Below, piece after piece: positions 37,016-46,457 of a stretch of 64,000 nucleotides of DNA. The DNA is from Pontibacterium granulatum. GTDB taxonomy: Bacteria > Pseudomonadota > Gammaproteobacteria > Pseudomonadales > Balneatricaceae. Numbering within the stretch: position 1 is the first letter of the stretch; each line of letters opens with the position of its first letter. The notes below the pieces were generated by a model that searched no databases, was not told where the DNA came from, and was given only the letters and a program-made list of their open reading frames with translations. The DNA lies in NCBI RefSeq assembly GCF_029961155.1, contig NZ_JASBRH010000010.1, positions 62,001-126,000 on the forward strand. Reading direction: 5' to 3'. The position numbers were made by a program, and so were the translations under genes.

Positions 37016-38131
37016 ATGAAACGTGTAGGTTTTGTTGGCTGGCGTGGAATGGTGGGTTCCGTGCTGATGCAACGCATGATGGAAGAGCGTGATTTCGATC
37101 ATATCGAAGAACCGGTCTTCTTCACCACATCCCAGGTAGGGCAGGCTGGACCGGATATTGGTAAAGATATTCCAGCACTGAAAGATGCGACATCCATTGA
37201 AGAGCTGAAACAGATGGATGCCATTATTTCCTGTCAGGGTGGTGACTACACAAAACAGGTTTACGGCGCACTGCGTGAAGCGGGTTGGAACGGCTACTGG
37301 ATCGATGCGGCATCTTCCCTGCGTATGGATGATGAAGCGATCATCGTTCTGGATCCGGTAAACATGAATGTCATCAAAGACGGGCTGTCCAGCGGTATCA
37401 AGACTTACGTTGGTGGTAACTGCACTGTTTCCCTGATGCTGATGGGCCTGGGTGGTCTATTCAATGCAGGTCACATCGAATGGATGACCTCCATGACGTA
37501 TCAGGCGGCTTCCGGTGGCGGTGCGCGTCACATGCGTGAGCTGATCTCCCAGATGGGCATCATTCGAGACTCCGTTGCTGACGATCTGGCAAACCCGGCG
37601 TCCGCTATTCTGGATATCGACCGACAGGTTGCAGAAACTATCCGTAGTGATGCGATGCCGGTTGATAACTTTGGCGTACCGCTGGCGGGTTCCCTGATCC
37701 CTTGGATCGATACCAAGCTGGACAACGGTCAGAGCCGTGAAGAGTGGAAAGCGTTTGCTGAAACCAACAAGATTCTGGGTCTGGGTGATAGCCCAATCCC
37801 AATCGACGGTACCTGCGTGCGTATCGGCGCGATGCGTTGTCACAGCCAGGCGTTTACCATCAAGCTGAAGCAGAACCTGCCTATGGACGAGATTGAAGGC
37901 ATGATCGCTGAAGCGAACGACTGGGTTAAGGTGATCCCGAACGATCGTGATATTACTGCTGCTGAGCTGACGCCTGCAAAAGTGACCGGTACTCTGAGCA
38001 TCCCTGTCGGTCGTCTGCGTAAGATGAACCTGGGTGACGAGTTCCTGAATGCGTTCAGCGTAGGTGACCAGCTGTTGTGGGGCGCTGCAGAGCCTCTGCG
38101 TCGTATGCTGCGAATCCTGCTGGAAGACTGA
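37016..38131 (+). CDS. asd: Aspartate-semialdehyde dehydrogenase
   Basis: 371 residues, the E. coli type. Reduces aspartyl-phosphate to the semialdehyde for lysine, threonine, methionine and diaminopimelate. NADP-binding [20 protein letters not shown], catalytic Cys in [12 protein letters not shown], and [16 protein letters not shown] 37016 with GGTGA upstream matches the family start. A second asd gene of a different subfamily follows. Confidence 0.96.
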   Translation: MKRVGFVGWRGMVGSVLMQRMMEERDFDHIEEPVFFTTSQVGQAGPDIGKDIPALKDATSIEELKQMDAIISCQGGDYTKQVYGALREAGWNGYWIDAASSLRMDDEAIIVLDPVNMNVIKDGLSSGIKTYVGGNCTVSLMLMGLGGLFNAGHIEWMTSMTYQAASGGGARHMRELISQMGIIRDSVADDLANPASAILDIDRQVAETIRSDAMPVDNFGVPLAGSLIPWIDTKLDNGQSREEWKAFAETNKILGLGDSPIPIDGTCVRIGAMRCHSQAFTIKLKQNLPMDEIEGMIAEANDWVKVIPNDRDITAAELTPAKVTGTLSIPVGRLRKMNLGDEFLNAFSVGDQLLWGAAEPLRRMLRILLED

Positions 38132-38151
38132 TGCGCACGCATAAAAAATAG

Positions 38152-38178
38152 AAGGCTGGTGTTCGCGCCAGTCTTTAC
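38152..38178 (+). terminator. Terminator hairpin after asd with a UUCG loop
   Basis: AAGGCTGGTG, tetraloop TTCG, CGCCAGTCTT: 10-pair stem with two wobbles, followed by TAC. The T tract is short, but the UUCG loop makes it very stable. Confidence 0.7.
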
Positions 38179-38185
38179 TAATATA

Positions 38186-38217
38186 CAGCCCGACATTGTT
38201 CGGGCTGATTTGTTTCT
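38186..38217 (+). terminator. Second hairpin between the two asd genes
   Basis: CAGCCCGA...TCGGGCTG (8-pair stem) followed by ATTTGTTTCT. The motif GGGCTGATTT is repeated directly just after it (38202 and 38218). Two hairpins in tandem suggest that the second asd is transcribed separately or reduced relative to the first. Confidence 0.55.
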
Positions 38218-38240
38218 GGGCTGATTTTTCGGGGTTAGAA

Positions 38241-39266
38241 GTGGAAAGAACATTTAACGTTGCGATTGTTGGTGCTACCGGGCTGGTGGGCGAAGCGATG
38301 CTGGAGATACTAGAACAGCGTGATTTTCCGGTAGGCGAGCTGTTTCTGTTGGCAGGCGAGCGTTCTGCGGGTAAGTCTCTGCAATTTCGTGACAAGTCAC
38401 ATAAAGTCGGGTTGCTGGAGAACTTTGATTTTTCCCAGGTAGAGATCGTTCTGTTTTCTGCCGGTAGTGATGTCTCTATGCAATACGCGCCGATCGCTGC
38501 CGATGCGGGCTGTGTTGTGATCGATAATACTTCCTGCTTCCGTTACGACCCGGATATCCCTCTGGTGATCCCGGAAGTAAACCCGGAGATGGTGGGGGAG
38601 TACCGTAACCGCGGTATTATAGCGAACCCTAACTGTTCAACCATTCAGATGCTGATGGCGCTGGCACCGATTCACCGTCAGGTGGGCATTGATCGAATCA
38701 ATGTTTCTACCTATCAGGCTGTTTCCGGTTCTGGGCGTAAGGCGGTAGAAGAGTTGGCAGGTCAGACGGCGCGCCTGCTGAACGGATTAAGTATTGATCC
38801 TGACGTTTATCCTAAACAGATTACGTTCAACGTATTGCCCCAGATCGACGCGATGCAGGATAACGGTTATACCCGCGAAGAGATGAAGATGGTGCTGGAA
38901 ACCCAGAAGATTCTGGGTGATGAAAGTGTTCGTGTGAATCCGACCTGTGTGCGTGTGCCGGTCTTCTTTGGTCACTCGGAGTCGCTGCATGTGGAAACCC
39001 GTGAGCCAATTTCGGCGCAGGATGTGCGAGAGCTGCTGGAGGTAATGCCGGGTGTCGAGGTCGTTGATGAACCGGAAGATGAGGGCGGTTTTGCTACACC
39101 GGTGACCGACGGTGTTGGTAAGGATGACGTTTTTGTCAGCCGCATTCGTGAAGATATCTCTTCCCCAAGTGGGATCAATATGTGGGTTGTGTCCGACAAT
39201 GTGCGAAAAGGTGCAGCGCTAAACAGCATTCAGATTGCAGAACTCTTGATCCAGCAATATCTCTAG
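38241..39266 (+). CDS. Second aspartate-semialdehyde dehydrogenase (USG-1-like subfamily)
   Basis: 341 residues from GTG 38241, which has GGGG six bases upstream. It belongs to the other Asd branch (as in Gram-positives and Pseudomonas PA3116-type): AIVGATGLVGEAMLEIL nucleotide site, catalytic Cys in NPNCSTIQM, and substrate residues in STYQAVSGSGRKAVEEL. Because the Cys is kept, it may be an active dehydrogenase, unlike many USG-1 proteins. Upstream of fimV genes, as in Pseudomonas. Confidence 0.88.
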   Translation: MERTFNVAIVGATGLVGEAMLEILEQRDFPVGELFLLAGERSAGKSLQFRDKSHKVGLLENFDFSQVEIVLFSAGSDVSMQYAPIAADAGCVVIDNTSCFRYDPDIPLVIPEVNPEMVGEYRNRGIIANPNCSTIQMLMALAPIHRQVGIDRINVSTYQAVSGSGRKAVEELAGQTARLLNGLSIDPDVYPKQITFNVLPQIDAMQDNGYTREEMKMVLETQKILGDESVRVNPTCVRVPVFFGHSESLHVETREPISAQDVRELLEVMPGVEVVDEPEDEGGFATPVTDGVGKDDVFVSRIREDISSPSGINMWVVSDNVRKGAALNSIQIAELLIQQYL

Positions 39267-39394
39267 AGCAAAAACATCAAGTGATTTCTGGGAGTCTGGT
39301 GGTCTCTAGTGGCTGCTTGGGTTAGGATTGGAGGCAATTCAGGAGCAAATCAAACTCCCGTTTTAATTTTATGGATCACACAGGAAGGACGAGT

Positions 39395-41158
39395 TTGCGC
39401 AAGCTGGTTACCAGTCTTGTATGTGCAGGAAGTTTAGTGGCTTCCCCTGCTCAGGCATTGGACCTGGGGGCATTGCATGTATATTCCGAAGCAGGTCAGC
39501 CGTTAGATGCAGAGATTCAGCTGTTAGATGTTGAAGGGCTCAGCGCTGATGAAATCCGGCCGCGGTTTGCAGGCGTGGATGATTTGGCGCTTTCCGGGCT
39601 CGACAATAAGCGCTACCTCTCCGGCGTCCGTTTCTTTGTGGCGATCGAGAAAGATAAGTCCGCAACGCTACGTCTAGTATCTGATCAGCCGATCAATCAA
39701 TCTTTTCTGAGCTTCCTGTTGGAAGTTAACTGGCCCCAGGGCAGGCTGTTGCGCGAATACACCGCACTGTTAAAAGGTGAGGTGAAATCTACGCCGGTAG
39801 CTGCATCAAACCTAAAGGCTCTAGAATCGGTGGTAGTTGAAACGGCATCTGCGGTAGCGCCAGTCTATGTTCCGCAAGGGGAGCAAGTTGCCGCCTCGCC
39901 GGTTCCGGAAGAAAAACCAGTGTTGCAAGCGATGCAGAGTGCGCCGGTTGGTGCTGAGCGTCCATTGGCGCTGGCGGAGCGTAAGCCAGTCAAGCCAGTT
40001 GTTCAGGATGTTGTACCTGAGGCTGTGGTAGATACGCCTTCTTTGGATGCGCAGGCGGAAGATCACTCGACAGACGTGGTTGAGCACTCTCACCCCATTG
40101 AAATGACCAAGCCGGTTCTGGTGCGTGATTCGGAGCGTGTGTACGTTAACGAAGAAACACCCGAAGAAATCGTGACCGCGGTGATGCAGCCTCTCGCCGA
40201 TAAGGAAACACAGCTGTCGCAAAAAGCGGCGAAGCCTGCGACAGTTGCGCCAGCGTCTGACAATAGCCCTTCTGTGGCATCTGGAGCTGTCGTGGTGAGC
40301 AGCAAACAAACATTGTGGGATATTGCGAACCGCCACCGTCCGCAAGGTGATTTCAGCAATCAGCAGATGATGCTTGCCCTGTATGAAAAAAATCCGCAAG
40401 CCTTTGTGAGTGGTGACATCAATCGAATAAAAGGGCATGCGGTACTTAGTTTGCCGACTGTCGCCGAGCTGGAACGTTATGATCGCTCTGCAGCGCTTGG
40501 TGAGGTTCGCCAGAAGCTCAATGAGTCCAGTGAAATGGCATCGAGAGACATCGGTGTTGCTTCGCGTACCCCGGAAGTGGTTGTTGGACCGAAAGAGACG
40601 CTGTGGGATATTGCGGTCAAGTACCGTACTGGACCTGAGGTGAATACGCGCCAGATGATGTTGGCGATTGTGAAGAGCAATCCACATGCTTTTGTTGATG
40701 GCAATATCAACCGGATGCTCAAAGGGGTGGTGCTGACGATGCCGACAGCGAAAGATCTTCGTCAATGGAGCAAGGAAGATGCTTCTGCAGAGGTGCGTCG
40801 TCAGATATCTGATTGGCAGGCCGGGGGCGTGTCAGAGTCGCCAGCTGCGGCTAAATCTGATTCCCTCGGATCTACAAAACGCTTACCTGAGTCTGTAACC
40901 ACTGTAGCTAAGGTAAAACTTCAGGCCAGTGGGGCGGCAGAAGGGCCTAAGCGGCTGGTTGTGGGTAAAAAAGAGACACTCTGGACCATTGCGCTGAACC
41001 ACCTGCCGGACGCGTCGGTTACAGCCGGCCAGATGATCAAAGCAATTATTAAGAAAAATCCGCATGCATTTGTGAACGGTAATATGAACGAAATGCGTGT
41101 GGGAGAAGTGTTAGAGATGCCAACACTCGCAGAAATTCGCGAGTTAAACGGCAGTTGA
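39395..41158 (+). CDS. Short FimV-like protein with three LysM-like modules
   Basis: About 587 residues (numbers here from ATG 39371). The TTG at 39395 has AGGAAGG upstream and gives a signal peptide of FimV type (RKLVTSLVCAGSLVASPAQA). Residues 30-135 form the FimV N-terminal domain (LGALHVYSEAGQPLDAEIQL, LEVNWPQGRLLREYT). A Pro/Val/Glu-rich linker is followed by three homologous LysM-like modules at about 307-363, 403-459 and 530-585, each with TLWDIA or TLWTIA and NPxAFVxGxxN. There is no transmembrane segment and no TPR/acidic cytoplasmic part, so it should be wholly periplasmic. It stands directly before the full-length fimV. Probably peptidoglycan binding; function unknown. Confidence 0.85.
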   Translation: MRKLVTSLVCAGSLVASPAQALDLGALHVYSEAGQPLDAEIQLLDVEGLSADEIRPRFAGVDDLALSGLDNKRYLSGVRFFVAIEKDKSATLRLVSDQPINQSFLSFLLEVNWPQGRLLREYTALLKGEVKSTPVAASNLKALESVVVETASAVAPVYVPQGEQVAASPVPEEKPVLQAMQSAPVGAERPLALAERKPVKPVVQDVVPEAVVDTPSLDAQAEDHSTDVVEHSHPIEMTKPVLVRDSERVYVNEETPEEIVTAVMQPLADKETQLSQKAAKPATVAPASDNSPSVASGAVVVSSKQTLWDIANRHRPQGDFSNQQMMLALYEKNPQAFVSGDINRIKGHAVLSLPTVAELERYDRSAALGEVRQKLNESSEMASRDIGVASRTPEVVVGPKETLWDIAVKYRTGPEVNTRQMMLAIVKSNPHAFVDGNINRMLKGVVLTMPTAKDLRQWSKEDASAEVRRQISDWQAGGVSESPAAAKSDSLGSTKRLPESVTTVAKVKLQASGAAEGPKRLVVGKKETLWTIALNHLPDASVTAGQMIKAIIKKNPHAFVNGNMNEMRVGEVLEMPTLAEIRELNGS

Positions 41159-41297
41159 TGTTAACTCCCTGAAAAGTCGGCCGATAAAAGGATGTTAGTG
41201 GTTGGTCGTTTGTAGGGTTCAATAGTGTAACGTTGTAGCATGGCGGCTGCTGATTCCCGAGTTTTGGGAGTAAGCAGGCCGTTTGTGTTGAGTCACT

Positions 41298-41325
41298 TGA
41301 CCCGGCTACACCATATAAATAATAC
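41298..41325 (+). promoter_or_regulatory. Candidate fimV promoter
   Basis: TTGACC (41298-41303), 16 bases, TAATAC (41320-41325), in the 240-bp gap between the two fimV genes. An alternative pairing is TTGAGT (41288) with TATAAA (41314), 20 bases apart. Nothing else is recognisable in the gap. Confidence 0.4.
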
Positions 41326-41398
41326 TTTCTCGATGTTCTCGGGTCTGCAACTGTATGATTTTTACGAGAATTTCAGAGAATAAGTAACAAGGAAACTG

Positions 41399-44300
41399 AT
41401 GATGCTGCGCAAACTCGCTGTAAGCCTTGCTCTGGCAGGGATACTGAGCACGTCGAATGCTTATGCGCTGGGCCTTGGAGAGATCAAGATCAACTCGGCT
41501 TTGAACGAGCCGCTTGATGCTGAGATAGAGTTGCTGGACGCCAGGAAGCTCAATCCCCTTCAGATTCAGCCGCGGATGGCAGATATCGATGAATACGCGC
41601 TTGCGGGCATTGATAAGCAGCGTTACCTGTCTGATGTAAATTTTAAAGTCTTTGTTGGACCTGACGGGAAGGGGCGTATCCGCCTTACGAGCCCAGGCCC
41701 GATCAAAGAGCCTTTCCTGAACTTTCTGGTCGAGCTGAACTGGCCGAACGGTCGTCTGGTCCGCGAGTACACATTGCTCCTGGATCCGCCGGTCTACAAC
41801 CCGGTACGCCAGCGTCTTGCTGCTCAGCCTGTTATCCCGGCGCAGCCGCGCGCGACCGTTCCTGTAACTCCCGTGAAGCCTGTCGCGCCGGTCCAGAATA
41901 TCCGCACCGAGATGGATCGTAAGACCCAGGTATTTGTGGATGTGCACGATTCGCTGTGGAGTATTGCGGATAAATACCGCCCCGATGACTCGGTTACCAA
42001 AAGTCAGATGGCGCTGGCTCTGCTGAAGAAGAATCCAGATGCGTTTGTTGGCGGCAATATTAACCGCATGAAGGCGGGTGTGGTGCTTGATCTGCCAACC
42101 TTGGCTGAGATCAATGCCCTGACGCCGCAGCAAGCGTCTGCAGAAGTACAGCGGCAAAACCGTGCATGGAAAAATCGCAATAAGCCGGTTTCCACGTCGG
42201 AGCAGCCGGCGAAACCGCTTGTCGCAACAGTAAAGGCCAAACCGACAGTAGAGAAGCCCCCTCAAGCTGATAAGCCTGCAGTGGTTGAAGCAGATAAGCC
42301 GTTGATCGTTGCGCAAAAGCCTGAAGGCGATGTTGCACCGGAGCAGGTTGGCGTAGACCAGGAAGCGCTGCAGGAACTTGAGGATGCGCGCGTCGCACTA
42401 GAGCAGGAACTGGAAGAGACTAACACCGAGCTTGCTGACCAGCGTGCACAGTATGAAATGCTGAACGACCGCCTGGCGATGATGCAGGAGCAGTTGTCTA
42501 CTGTTCAAAACTCGCAGGTAAGTAAAGACCGTACCATTGAGGCGCTCGAACAACGGATCAGTGAGCAGCAGGCCCAGTTGGCGGAACGAGAGAAGGGTTT
42601 CATTGCGAAGTTGATGGAAGATCCGATTCTGCTGGCAAGTATTGGCGGTGGTTTGGTTGCTCTTCTGGCAGCTGTGTTGGTTATCTTGTTCCTGCGCCGT
42701 CGTAAGGCGAAGAAAGCAGCTGAAGAAGATAGCGATGAAAATATTGGTGAACTGGCCGCCGCTGCCACCGCGGGTGCAGCGGCTGCGGTAGCCGCTGATG
42801 CGGTTGCCGCAGAGGAAGAAACGTCCGTAGCAGAGGGGGCTGATGCCACCGGCGACATCTCCGAGGTATCGGTTGATGACGATATGGAAGACCTCACCGA
42901 TCTTGATCTTGATCTGGACATGGATCTGGATCTGGATGCGGCTGTATCTGACGAGGTGGTGGAAGAAACCGATGAAGACCTCAATGCGCTGCTGGAAGAT
43001 GACGAGTTTGATCTGGGTCTGGATGAGACTGAGATTGAAGGTGATGTGGCTGATACTGCAACCACAGATGTCATCGAAGAAGACGTAAACGACGCCGAGC
43101 TGGAGCAACTGCTGGCAGAAGATCTGGGCGACGATCTGGTGGGCAGCTCATTGGATCTGGAATCCGACTTCGATGGGGCAGAGCTGGAGTTTGCGCCTGA
43201 AGCAGGTGCGGCCGCAAGCTCAGACGCTGATGATCTGGATGCCATCCTTTCGGGTAACGATGATCTTGAATTCACGCCACCGTCAGCGGGCGGTGATGAT
43301 TCTTTGCTGGCAGATCTGGGGCTGGATGATATCGGACTGGATGATCTGGATGCGCAATCCGCAGACGACGATGCACTGGACTTCAATGTGGGTGGTTCGG
43401 CAGATCAGGCTGATACGACAGATGATGTGGATGCTGACGATATTGACGCATTGCTGGCGCAGGCTTCGGGTGACTTGGATGCTGCATCTGAAGTAGATGA
43501 AGATCTGGATGTCGATGATATTGATGCGCTGCTGGCACAGGCATCTGGCGATCTGGAAGCGGTTGCGAATGATGTGGTTGAGGCTGGTTCAGATCTGGAT
43601 GAATCTGTTCTGGATGCAGATCTGGAAGCATTGCTGGCCGAAACCGAACAGGTCGCAGATGAAACTGAACAGCAGTCTGAAGAAGGTATTGATGATCTGC
43701 TCGAAAGCTTCTCCATTGAAAGTGGATCAGCGGTAGCGCAGGAAGAAGCATCCGGTACATTGGCGCAAGAAGACGCTGCTCAGGGCGAGGATGATCTCGA
43801 TCTGGAGCTGGATGCAGATCTCACCGCCGGTAGCATTGATGATCTGCTGGCGGAGGTGGCCGCTGGTGAGTTTGCCGATGAGGGCGCTGCAAACGAGACA
43901 GCTGCTGATTCGATCGACGATATTCTTGCTGAGATCGATACAGCTGAAGGGGTGTCTGAAGCAGGTGCTGATGCACTGGTACAGGATCTTTCCGATCTTG
44001 CGCTCGATGAGGATCTGCCAGCTGAAGCCGCTGATGGTGATCTGGACGCGTTGCTTTCTCAGGCCCAGGAAGAGGTTGCTCAGGCACCTGAAGAGTCTGC
44101 GCTGGCACCGGAAGATGATATTGAGACTTTGCTGGCAGAGGTGGCGGGTGAAGAACCTGTTCTGGATCTGTCGGGTGATGAAGAAGAGATAACAGAAAGT
44201 GCTGCTGAGCCAGAGGAGTCTGCGGACCATATCCTGGCCAGTCTTGAGCTGGATGATGACGATCTGCTGGCAGATCTGAACCTCGCTGAGGAGGACGCTG

Positions 44301-45535
44301 CTGGTGAGCGGTCTGAAGTCGGGGAGGATGAGCTGGATGCGCTACTGGAAGCTGGAACTCTTGCAGAACACGCCACTGAGCACCTGGAAGCGCTGACTGA
44401 AGAGCAGGACGAAACCGCATTTGATGCCGAGGTTGAGGCCCTCCTCAATGAGGTTAGTGAAAAGAGTGCACCAGAGGCGGTGCCTGCAGCTGAGATTGAA
44501 GGTCCAGAGCCGGAATCTGCAGCAGAACCAGAAATTGAACTTGATCCGGCGTTTGATGTTGAGGATGCGCTGGAAGAGATCACACAACAGCCTGAAGCGG
44601 AAAGTGATGCGCTGGATGATGTGTTGGCAGAACTGGGTCTGGATGCGAAACCAGAGATCGATGCGGTAGGTCTGGAGGATATTGATCTGGATGCGCTCGA
44701 TCTGGATGCGCCTGCCACTGAAGAGGTGCAGGACACAGCAGACATTGAGGCTTCCGAAGAGCAGGTACCAGTTACCGCGGATGAAGCCGATCTGGCCGAT
44801 GCCGTTGCTGAGCTGGAGGCGCCGCTGGAGGTAGAAAACCTCGATGACGTAGATCTGGATCTGGGTGATATGGACCTCGCGGACCTGCTGGATGAAGTTG
44901 CTACCGCTGATACAGAAACAGTAGATAGCGACCTTGAGTTGGATTTCGCTGTCCCAGTATCGGTTGAGCCGGAAGTTGAGCTGCCAGCTGAGGAGTCTGC
45001 CCCTGCAGTACAGGATCCTGCTGAAGTAGAGTCTGCGCTGGAAGGTCTGGAGGATCTGGACGACCTGGATTTGGCTGAAATGATGGCCGGTCTTGAAGAC
45101 GGATCTTCAGAAGCGCTGGATCTGCCAGATGTTGGTACGGACCTGGATGCAGACCTGGCCGCTCTGGATCGCTCTCTGGATGAGTTGGGTGGTAAGGCTG
45201 TGCCAGCCAACCCGGTTGAGGAGGAGCTGACCGCCAACATCGCGCATGACCTGGATGCAGAGCTGGATAGCGAGCTACAGTCTCTGCTGGACGGCAGTGA
45301 CAGTGATATCGAGCTGGAAGAGACCGGTGCGGATGAGGAAGATCTGACCGAAGTTGATGGCTGGTCTCTACTGGAAAGTGCCGATGAGGTTGAAACTAAG
45401 CTGGATCTGGCGCGTGCCTACATGGATATGGAAGATGGAGAAGGTGCGCGGGAGATCCTTGCTGAGATCGTTCGCGACGGCAGTGATAAGCAGAAGCAGG
45501 AGGCGTCCGCCTTGCTGGAGAGTATTAAGCAGTAA
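41399..45535 (+). CDS. fimV: FimV/HubP-family polar hub protein
   Basis: 1378 residues, inner-membrane protein that organises the cell pole, type IV pili and chemotaxis. Order: signal peptide 1-23; FimV N-terminal domain to about 130; LysM-like module 178-235 (DSLWSIADKYRP); coiled coil 320-400; transmembrane helix 411-432; then a cytoplasmic region of about 850 residues dominated by Asp, Glu, Leu and Ala repeats (DDLLADLxLD, DDIDALLAQASGDL); and the conserved C-terminal FimV TPR-like motif (KLDLARAYMDMEDGEGARE). AAGGA precedes ATG 41399. Ends three bases before truA. Confidence 0.95.
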   Translation: MMLRKLAVSLALAGILSTSNAYALGLGEIKINSALNEPLDAEIELLDARKLNPLQIQPRMADIDEYALAGIDKQRYLSDVNFKVFVGPDGKGRIRLTSPGPIKEPFLNFLVELNWPNGRLVREYTLLLDPPVYNPVRQRLAAQPVIPAQPRATVPVTPVKPVAPVQNIRTEMDRKTQVFVDVHDSLWSIADKYRPDDSVTKSQMALALLKKNPDAFVGGNINRMKAGVVLDLPTLAEINALTPQQASAEVQRQNRAWKNRNKPVSTSEQPAKPLVATVKAKPTVEKPPQADKPAVVEADKPLIVAQKPEGDVAPEQVGVDQEALQELEDARVALEQELEETNTELADQRAQYEMLNDRLAMMQEQLSTVQNSQVSKDRTIEALEQRISEQQAQLAEREKGFIAKLMEDPILLASIGGGLVALLAAVLVILFLRRRKAKKAAEEDSDENIGELAAAATAGAAAAVAADAVAAEEETSVAEGADATGDISEVSVDDDMEDLTDLDLDLDMDLDLDAAVSDEVVEETDEDLNALLEDDEFDLGLDETEIEGDVADTATTDVIEEDVNDAELEQLLAEDLGDDLVGSSLDLESDFDGAELEFAPEAGAAASSDADDLDAILSGNDDLEFTPPSAGGDDSLLADLGLDDIGLDDLDAQSADDDALDFNVGGSADQADTTDDVDADDIDALLAQASGDLDAASEVDEDLDVDDIDALLAQASGDLEAVANDVVEAGSDLDESVLDADLEALLAETEQVADETEQQSEEGIDDLLESFSIESGSAVAQEEASGTLAQEDAAQGEDDLDLELDADLTAGSIDDLLAEVAAGEFADEGAANETAADSIDDILAEIDTAEGVSEAGADALVQDLSDLALDEDLPAEAADGDLDALLSQAQEEVAQAPEESALAPEDDIETLLAEVAGEEPVLDLSGDEEEITESAAEPEESADHILASLELDDDDLLADLNLAEEDAAGERSEVGEDELDALLEAGTLAEHATEHLEALTEEQDETAFDAEVEALLNEVSEKSAPEAVPAAEIEGPEPESAAEPEIELDPAFDVEDALEEITQQPEAESDALDDVLAELGLDAKPEIDAVGLEDIDLDALDLDAPATEEVQDTADIEASEEQVPVTADEADLADAVAELEAPLEVENLDDVDLDLGDMDLADLLDEVATADTETVDSDLELDFAVPVSVEPEVELPAEESAPAVQDPAEVESALEGLEDLDDLDLAEMMAGLEDGSSEALDLPDVGTDLDADLAALDRSLDELGGKAVPANPVEEELTANIAHDLDAELDSELQSLLDGSDSDIELEETGADEEDLTEVDGWSLLESADEVETKLDLARAYMDMEDGEGAREILAEIVRDGSDKQKQEASALLESIKQ
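43436..43561 (+). repeat. In-frame direct repeat within fimV
   Basis: Two copies, 78 bases apart, of a segment coding DDIDALLAQASGDL. The DNA copies have diverged at third positions, so the repeat is old and kept at protein level. Many looser repeats of the same type follow. Confidence 0.75.
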
Positions 45536-45538
45536 TCT

Positions 45539-46378
45539 ATGTCTCAAGTTTCTCAGGAACCAACAGGGGCGATTTCGATCGCCCCTTATCGTTACGCCCT
45601 TTGTATCGAATACCAGGGTACCAACTATCGTGGCTGGCAGATTCAAAAAGGGGTTGTCAGCATTCAGGAAACTCTGGAGAAAGCACTTTCAAAGGTTGCT
45701 AATGAACCGGTGCATGTCGTGTGTGCGGGGCGCACCGATGCATGTGTGAATGCGACCTACCAGGTCATCCATTTCGAAAGCCACGCCAAGCGTACGCCGC
45801 GTGCCTGGGTGATGGGTACCAATACCAAGCTGCCGGATGATATTGCCGTTAAATGGGCGGTTGAGGTACCGGAAAGCTTCCATGCGCGATTCTCGGCGCA
45901 GCAGCGTCGGTATCGCTATGTCATCCTGAGCGCGCCGGTGAAGCCGGCATTGTTGGCGAAAGGTGTTACCTGGACCTACAAATCGCTTGATGTCGATCGC
46001 ATGAATGCAGGTGCGGCTTACTTGGTCGGCGAGCACAACTTCAACTCCTACCGTGCTGTTAACTGCCAGGCACACAGTCCCATTCGTGAAGTACGTGAGC
46101 TGAAGGTTTACCGAAGCGGTGGCTTGATCGTCATCGATGTGGCGGCCAACGCATTCTTGCATCACATGGTGCGAAATATCGCTGGTGTACTGATGAAGAT
46201 CGGCTGTGGTGAAGCTGAACCGATCTGGGCGAAAGAGGTGTTGGACGCGCAGGATCGACGCCAGGGTGGGGTGACTGCGCCACCGTATGGCCTCTATTTT
46301 GTCGATGTTAAATACCCCGACGAATTCGAGTTGCCAAAATCCGAGCTGGGGCCTTATTTCCTTACTGCCCTGGACTAG
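45539..46378 (+). CDS. truA: tRNA pseudouridine(38-40) synthase
   Basis: 279 residues. Isomerises U38-U40 in the anticodon arm. Catalytic Asp is in AGRTDACVNATYQVIHF; most TruA proteins have AGRTDAGVHATGQ there, so Gly, His and Gly are replaced by Cys, Asn and Tyr. Other motifs are normal: GTNYRGWQIQ, FHARFSAQQRRYRYVI, and FLHHMVRNIAGVLMKIG. Starts three bases after the fimV stop, presumably by coupled translation. Confidence 0.94.
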   Translation: MSQVSQEPTGAISIAPYRYALCIEYQGTNYRGWQIQKGVVSIQETLEKALSKVANEPVHVVCAGRTDACVNATYQVIHFESHAKRTPRAWVMGTNTKLPDDIAVKWAVEVPESFHARFSAQQRRYRYVILSAPVKPALLAKGVTWTYKSLDVDRMNAGAAYLVGEHNFNSYRAVNCQAHSPIREVRELKVYRSGGLIVIDVAANAFLHHMVRNIAGVLMKIGCGEAEPIWAKEVLDAQDRRQGGVTAPPYGLYFVDVKYPDEFELPKSELGPYFLTALD

Positions 46379-46457
46379 TGTTATCCGCTAGCCGTAAGCC
46401 GTAACCATCTGATAGTATATTGGGTTTTCCGGACGGGCCTTTGGTGAGCACTACACC

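Noticed and set aside
44080-45240. 386-codon Ser-rich open frame antisense to fimV
   Set aside because: Produced by reading the GAT/GAA/CTG-rich acidic repeats backwards; almost pure Ser/Ala/Arg low complexity.
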